Below are positions 9,001 through 10,996 of a stretch of 10,996 nucleotides of DNA, piece by piece. How positions within the stretch are numbered: position 1 is the first letter of the stretch; each line of letters starts with the position of its first letter. The notes below the pieces were generated by a model. That model was not told where the DNA came from. It made no database searches and saw only the letters and a list, made by a program, of their open reading frames with translations. Origin of the DNA: an uncultured Bacteroidales bacterium (GTDB lineage Bacteria; Bacteroidota; Bacteroidia; Bacteroidales; P3); assembly GCA_947179195.1 (NCBI GenBank), contig CAMXAS010000028.1, forward strand, positions 1 through 10,996. Direction: 5' to 3'. The translations under genes were made by a program, and so were the position numbers.

Positions 9001-10996
9001 TCTACATCTTCGGGGTATTTCAGCTCTTCGACGAACCGCATCGGGTCTTCGAGCTGAACCTGATTGTTCTTGTAGGCCGGCTTCACGCAGTCGTAAGACG
9101 AGGTGACGATGCAGTTGAGTTCATCGCCGTCCTTGAGGTAGGTGTAAGGCGTCGTTTCCTTGACGTAGAACGTGCTGTCAAGCATGGCGTCCTTGACCAC
9201 CTGGCCGTTCAGCACCCAGGTATAGCGCGGAGCCGTACCCTTGTTGGTGGCGTGGGCCGTGAACTTGCGGTCGGTAACACGGTATTCGACATTGAGGTTC
9301 GAAACGCTGCTACCGCCCGAATAGAGATCCACCTTGACATACATCGGCAACGAATCTATCTTCTGCGTAGAAGTATAGAACAGCTCGTTGTTGCGGAAAT
9401 AACGTACCACACTGTCGGCCACTTCCACCATGAACTGGTCGCCGGGGCTGTAGCTGCCGAATCGGCCTTTGTATTCCCCTTTCTCGTAGATTTCATAATA
9501 CCGGTCTATCAAGTAGATGGCGTAATCCAACGAGAAGTAATTGTGGTCGTAATGCCCATACCAGTACGGATAGCCGTTGATTCTGGCGTGCGACGACAGA
9601 CCGATCATGCGGTAACCGCCCGTATAACCCGGCGTGAAGCTGACCGAACCGTTATCGTAAATCCGTTGCTTGGCGATGGCGCCGCCGTTATACCAATTCC
9701 ACAGATAGCCGCACCACCAGTTGCACCAGTGCTTGCTGATATAACCTTCGTAGAAATTGAGCGGGTTGCCGTTTCTCTGCCATACCACCGGCTCTTTCAC
9801 AATCTGCGTGCAGAGTCTGTCAATCGGCTCTATTTCCAGATCGATATCCTGGAGCGGACGGATGACGAGGAAGGTATCGATGTAGAATTCCTGCGGCGTG
9901 GCGCAAGACGACGAGGATACCATCTTGAACCGGACGGGAATCGTGTCGGGCATATCGGCGCTCCAGGCGGAATCCATGTAGCGGAGTGTCGAACCCGTGC
10001 CGCGCAACGCACCGTTGACGTACCATTCGAGGGTCGGCGAATTGCCGCCACCCTTCATGTTGATGGCCTTGATGTCGATGTATTCGAAGTCGCAAATCGA
10101 GTTGCCGCGCGGGCCGAAGTCTATCTGGGCAAACGGCGTTACAACCGGCACCACATTCATCTTCAGGGTATTGGACGTAGCCGGGTTGTTGGTCAACGCG
10201 CCACCGTGCGGACAGTATTCCGTGGTGTCGTTCGGGTTGAAGAGGACGGCGCGGATGCGGTCGCCGTGGTGGAGCGGATAATAGGTCCACGTGCGACCCG
10301 TGCCGCCATCTTCGGAAGCGACGGCGCGGTCGTTGAGATACCATTGGTAAATCGGCGTGAGGCCTTCGTAAGCCGTACTCATGTAGAACGTTACGGTGTC
10401 GTCGGCGCAGATGTCCTCACCCGTGTTCGCGTTGATGTCTATCATCACGCGGTTCTTCTCGATGAGCTTGACGATGATGACGTTCGACCAAGCGTCGTCC
10501 ACCGTCGTACACGTGTCGTCGCTCAACAAGTGGCAACGGATGTAGCAGAAGTTGAACAGGTCGGTCGTATAGAAGACGGAGTCGGTAGCGCCCGGTACGT
10601 CGCGGCCGTTAATCGTCCACTGGTAGCGCGGGTTCGGGCCGCCGTGCTTGATTTCGGCGATGAAGCGGGCTTCGATGCCGCCGCATTCCGTTACCACCGT
10701 CGTGTCACCCACGGCGAAGCCTTCACGGTGAATCGTAATCTGAGGCGTTACCGTATCGTGAACGTAAACCGTCACGGTATCGTGCGCCACGCAAACCGTC
10801 GAATCGGGACGGTGGCTGTAAATACGCAACGCATATTTCGTCGTGGCTTCGGGCTGTACGAACCAATCCAGCATCTTGGCCTGCTGGCCGGTGCTTACAT
10901 TCGTCCAGATGTTGGAGTCGATGGCCGAGGACGTGAAGCTCAAGTGCGCCCACGGCGCCGGATCATAGCCCTTGCAAATCAGCGTGTCGTTGCTGA
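1..10996 (-). CDS. Giant multi-Ig-like/PKD-like repeat surface protein with lectin-like domains, partial at both ends
   Basis: One reading frame is open across the whole window: codons occupy 3k to 3k+2 on the minus strand, giving 3,664 full codons from 10994 to 3. I translated it end to end by eye and met no stop and no frameshift. Residue 1 below is codon 10994-10992. The protein is a chain of about 36 beta-sandwich-type modules, mostly 70-110 residues. Most carry one Cys near the start (C-x-GD or DT-x-x-C) and one near the end (NGC or similar), the spacing expected for an Ig-fold disulphide. Two lectin-like domains lie at residues 395-573 and 3245-3412. Such chains are known from Bacteroidota secreted adhesins and gliding-type proteins, so an extracellular or cell-surface role is inferred. 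The signal peptide and any C-terminal sorting domain (T9SS type would be expected) lie outside. There is no catalytic motif that I recognise. Ligand and exact role are unknown. Confidence 0.95.
21..512 (-). other. Long aromatic-rich module B7 of unknown family
   Basis: This is the counterpart of A7. It opens with TPDTSICYGDT, GPGAEFKWEY and MADEYDT. The nested region has DSIYKYDTVPSAW, KFWVPVCAPGT and DGYWDSTAID, and the module closes with YRAWVTDTNGC and NNFRRVQVNVY. The cysteine in PVCAPG replaces a Tyr in A7. B7 is one codon shorter than A7. The family is not recognised. The last seven codons of the window already belong to the following module, the counterpart of M1. Confidence 0.65.
513..758 (-). 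other. Ig-like module B6, directly after the lectin-like domain
   Basis: This is the counterpart of A6, about 82 residues. TFTAHVTN, GTAPRYRWMLNGQ, KDAMIDSTF, DELNCIVTSSYDC and a closing EDPLRF strand are all present. As in A6, the first-strand cysteine is missing. A 33-base stretch at 570-602, coding for part of the NC...DC strands, is identical to 9087-9119. Confidence 0.7.
759..1262 (-). other. Lectin-like (concanavalin A/SPRY-like) beta-sandwich domain B5
   Basis: Residues 3245-3412 are the sister of the domain at 9276-9812. VKEPVVWQ, NGSVSFTPGY, RMIGLS, LDYA, EIYESG, DDQFMIEVAD and FRNNELFYTS keep the same order. The first variable loop is short here (1161-1181, YGGCGCW), against the Trp-rich stretch in A5. 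The second (1014-1043) is five codons shorter and less aromatic. The domain also carries one extra late cysteine (MHC, followed by IGTW). Ligand binding is inferred from fold resemblance only. The two domains could bind different ligands, since change is concentrated in loops. Confidence 0.55.
1263..2450 (-). other. Ig-like modules B1-B4 of repeat copy B
   Basis: These match A1-A4 module for module. B1 (2450-2212) has TICHG, FKCDG and TVC; the extra FKC cysteine is absent from A1. B2 (2211-1887) has ECGG, YQWTINGRD, FCYVRC and EMC, then the linker EKNRVMIDINANTG. B3 (1886-1593) has DICADDT, YQWYLND and EFC. B4 (1592-1263) has GNSIC, FEWYING and SASCATP, one codon longer than A4 just after CATP. 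B2 and the start of B3 are the best-preserved part of the block, which hints at a structural or interface constraint there. Confidence 0.75.
2451..2939 (-). other. Ig-like modules M21-M22 joining the central array to block B
   Basis: M21 (2939-2667) is a W-Y-x-NG-class module with ILCDG and FTWYHNG. Its tail holds three more cysteines, VRC, AVC and DMC, in about ten residues. M22 (2666-2451) is a short NGC-class module with LVCGTET, WLHSGETAA and VDANGC. It runs straight into the first strand of block B (EPEVTVCNDT) with no linker. Whatever precedes block A lies outside the window. If it looks like M22, the repeat unit includes the array. Confidence 0.7.
2940..3785 (-). other. Cluster of WE/YRR-class Ig-like modules M18-M20
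   Basis: Three neighbouring modules belong to the class often seen in Bacteroidota as 'WQ-S-x-DG-x-W...YYRR-V...C-S-x-SN-V'. M18 (3785-3513) has DFCADAE, VEWEMN, YFRAFVTNGVC and SEPVYV. M19 (3512-3216) has QMC, YRWEYKN, YVRRVANDSVC and RSSNVV. M20 (3215-2940) has SVC, IEWEESRDGITW and YYRAVVNHTDRC. Each has exactly two cysteines in the expected positions. Clustering of one class suggests local tandem duplication, although the three have diverged strongly from each other. The family name Ig_7 (Ig-like, CHU_C-associated) is my best match from memory. Confidence 0.7.
3786..4619 (-). repeat. Three-module super-repeat, copy 2 (M15-M17)
   Basis: M15 (4619-4320) has DTVC, YRWYING and VESSEKC. M16 (4319-4038) has IECGG, GPYTYEW and VTDANGC, plus two further cysteines near its end (APCGE, VTCS). 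M17 (4037-3786) has AICLGDS, GGSGHYNFAW and a late Cys shifted to VVTC. The order and key motifs match M7-M9, 2.2 kb upstream in the gene. Unlike copy 1, M16 keeps the first-strand Cys, so the loss in M8 is probably derived. Confidence 0.65.
4620..5960 (-). other. Central Ig-like array, modules M10-M14
   Basis: M10 (5960-5682) has AVCEGDS, YQWYVNG, VYC and YQC. M11 (5681-5442) has AICEGDA and an intact VTDANGC strand of SprB-like type. M12 (5441-5142) has AAC, YQWQVYN and NPC, close to the WQ...YR class. M13 (5141-4827) carries four cysteines (AFC, DPAC, MDC, GRC) and an atypical middle with ETFVYDGMQSRF. M14 (4826-4620) is the shortest module, about 69 residues, with SACVGD, WSTGETTA and VTDKYGC. 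It resembles M22 (ATG...WLHSGETAA...VDANGC), eight modules downstream. This stretch holds the most canonical Bacteroidota Ig-like/SprB-like sequences in the window. Confidence 0.75.
5961..6824 (-). repeat. Three-module super-repeat, copy 1 (M7-M9)
   Basis: M7 (6824-6546) is a W-Y-x-NG-class module with DTVC, FRWYING and VCIVESSERC. M8 (6545-6240) has a GG-x-x-PYYYKW strand and ends LTVTDLHGC. M9 (6239-5961) has AICIGD, GGSGNYTYAW and YRLTVED. The same three types recur in the same order at 4619-3786. Matching landmarks are DTVC/DTVC, RWYING/RWYING, VESSERC/VESSEKC, VTDLHGC/VTDANGC and AICIGD...GGSGNY/AICLGD...GGSGHY. M8 has no first-strand Cys and M9 has no late Cys, so neither can form the usual intradomain disulphide. 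Confidence 0.65.
6825..8534 (-). other. Central Ig-like array, modules M1-M6
   Basis: Six modules follow block A. M1 (8534-8274) has WMCAGDS and NVGC. M2 (8273-8031) has SVC, DTC and YGC. M3 (8030-7734) has DTIC, FEWYFNG, IRCIV and DIC. M4 (7733-7434) has HICAYDT, YCWMLND and LMC. M5 (7433-7182) has only one cysteine (FNC); the expected partner strand reads EQLVKLHAEV. M6 (7181-6825) is longer, with SAC, YQWYVQ, EEC and YLC. M1, M2 and M5 are NGC-class modules (Y-x-V...GC...DT-x-x-V-x-V), and M3 and M4 are W-Y-x-NG-class modules. All are predicted to be extracellular beta sandwiches. No binding function can be read from them. Confidence 0.75.
8535..9029 (-). other. Long aromatic-rich module A7 of unknown family
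   Basis: Residues 656-820 form the longest module of the block. It opens like an Ig-like repeat (TPDTAICYGDS, then GPGG and KWEF) and closes like one (YRAWTTSADGC, NNFRRVLVDVY). Between these lie about 85 extra residues with MADAYDT, DSIFQIDSTP, WAPAEWVPVYEPGT and GGYWDSTPIGYDY, rich in Tyr, Trp, Asp and Pro. I do not recognise the inserted part. It may be a second small domain nested between strands, or two fused modules whose border has eroded. The copy B counterpart at 21-512 keeps the same landmarks, so the arrangement is stable rather than an accident. Confidence 0.65.
9030..9275 (-). other. Ig-like module A6, directly after the lectin-like domain
   Basis: This is a compact module of about 82 residues. 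It starts with a K-FTAHATN strand, followed by GTAPRY-x-WVLNGQ, KDAMLDSTF, GDELNCIVTSSYDC and a closing LEDPMRF strand. The first-strand Cys seen in most modules is missing. Both cysteines sit in the NC...DC strand pair, so a canonical cross-sheet disulphide is not obvious here. Its counterpart in copy B lies at 513-758, and DELNCIVTSSYDC is identical in the two copies. Confidence 0.7.
9276..9812 (-). other. Lectin-like (concanavalin A/SPRY-like) beta-sandwich domain A5
   Basis: Residues 395-573 break the Ig-like pattern. After VKEPVVWQ comes a region with NGSVSFTPGY, a YRMIGL strand, LDYAIYL, an EIYE...G-x-FG strand, DQFMVEVAD and FRNNELFYTS. This string of Gly-punctuated beta strands, with the Y-x-NG/NNELFYTS hairpin near the end, resembles the concanavalin A/SPRY-type sandwich found in large Bacteroidota proteins. 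Carbohydrate or glycoprotein binding is therefore plausible but is inference. Two loops are longer than in the sister domain: 9690-9731, rich in Trp and Cys (HWCNWWCG then WNWY), and 9537-9575, rich in Tyr, His and Trp. Aromatic loops on a sandwich rim often form glycan-binding sites. The domain is flanked by Ig-like modules on both sides. Confidence 0.55.
9813..10996 (-). other. Ig-like modules A1-A4 of repeat copy A
   Basis: Four consecutive beta-sandwich-type modules precede the lectin-like domain. A1 (10996-10759, cut at its start) has IC-x-G and TVC before a DTVTVYV strand. A2 (10758-10434) has ECGG, the W-T-INGRD strand and a cysteine-dense tail, FCYIRC then DTC. It ends in the highly conserved linker EKNRVMIDINAN. 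A3 (10433-10140) has DICADDT and YQWYLND, then EYC. A4 (10139-9813) has GNSIC, LEWYVNG and SSSCATP. The W-Y-x-N-G strand is the core Trp strand of Bacteroidota Ig-like repeats. Cysteine placement supports at least one disulphide per module. No ligand-binding motif is evident. Module borders are estimates, good to about ten residues. Confidence 0.75.

Larger units (their letters stand above)
8515..10996 (-). repeat. Long diverged direct repeat, copy A (seven modules, A1-A7)
   Basis: This stretch encodes the same seven modules, in the same order, as the stretch at 1-2449. Shared landmarks in order are NDT-x-IC-x-G, TPQITIHR, YQWTINGRD, EKNRVMIDINANTG, YQWYLNDRA, IDFGPRGNSIC, VKEPVVWQ, NGSVSFTPGY, FRNNELFYTS, DELNCIVTSSYDC, YITPDT, GYWDST and NNFRRV. 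The offset to copy B is 8,547 bases at the start, 8,550 just before the lectin-like domain, 8,517 just after it and 8,514 at the end. Apart from single-codon changes elsewhere, the net length difference of 11 codons sits inside the lectin-like domain. The upstream edge is cut by the window, so copy A may extend further. Confidence 0.93.

Noticed and set aside
9997..10281. Plus-strand ORF whose protein resembles that of the plus-strand ORF at 1507-1695, suggesting a conserved antisense gene
   Set aside because: The two lie at matching positions in repeat copies A and B. Their likeness follows directly from conservation of the minus-strand coding sequence, and I noticed no ribosome binding site or independent constraint.
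9820..10344. 174-residue minus-strand ORF in another frame
   Set aside because: Same shadow frame as above. The true frame here encodes the end of A3, all of A4 and the first residues of the lectin-like domain, with clear matches to copy B.
1..10996. CRISPR array or short tandem DNA repeat
   Set aside because: The repetition is at protein-module level with diverged DNA. I saw no short, regularly spaced identical repeats with unique spacers.
1..10996. Promoter, ribosome binding site, terminator, tRNA or riboswitch
   Set aside because: The window is coding throughout, with no intergenic gap. AT-rich hexamers and small inverted repeats seen inside the frame are explained by codon content.

Overview
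The window lies entirely inside one gene. On the minus strand, codons whose lowest base is at a position divisible by 3 read open from 10994 down to 3. That is 3,664 complete codons with no stop that I could find when translating by eye, and neither the start nor the end of the gene is present. The product is a giant, cysteine-patterned, Asp/Thr-rich modular protein built from Ig-like/PKD-like beta-sandwich domains. Motifs such as C-x-GD, DT-x-x-C, VTDANGC, W-Y-x-NG and YRR...C...SN are typical of very large surface or secreted proteins of Bacteroidota (SprB-type and 'CHU_C-associated' Ig-like families). GC is about 57% in the rows I counted. A moderately GC-rich member of the Bacteroidales/Bacteroidota is my best guess, but it rests on protein style alone.

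Layout in reading order (high to low coordinates). Block A (10996-8515) has four Ig-like modules (A1-A4), a lectin-like beta-sandwich of about 178 residues (A5), one Ig-like module (A6) and a longer aromatic-rich module (A7). The central array (8534-2451) holds about 22 further Ig-like modules (M1-M22) averaging about 92 residues. Block B (2449-1) is a second, diverged copy of block A with the same seven modules in the same order. The two copies are offset by 2,838-2,850 codons. Homology between them runs off both window edges, so the true repeat is longer than seen. The whole ~8.55-kb stretch may be one period of a mega-repeat.

The central array has an order of its own. Three module classes can be separated: a W-Y-x-NG class with an extra Cys, an NGC/SprB-like class, and a WE/WQ...YRR class. 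The trio M7-M8-M9 resembles M15-M16-M17, and M14 resembles M22, so equivalents lie eight modules apart. This suggests an older layer of duplication.

The likely picture is a secreted or surface-anchored fibre of disulphide-stabilised Ig-like beads that displays lectin-like heads at long intervals. The heads differ mainly in two aromatic-rich loops. Export signal, anchoring domain, promoter, ribosome binding site and terminator would all lie outside the window. I see no RNA gene, mobile element, CRISPR array or intergenic space. The short ORFs in other frames are shadows of this gene.
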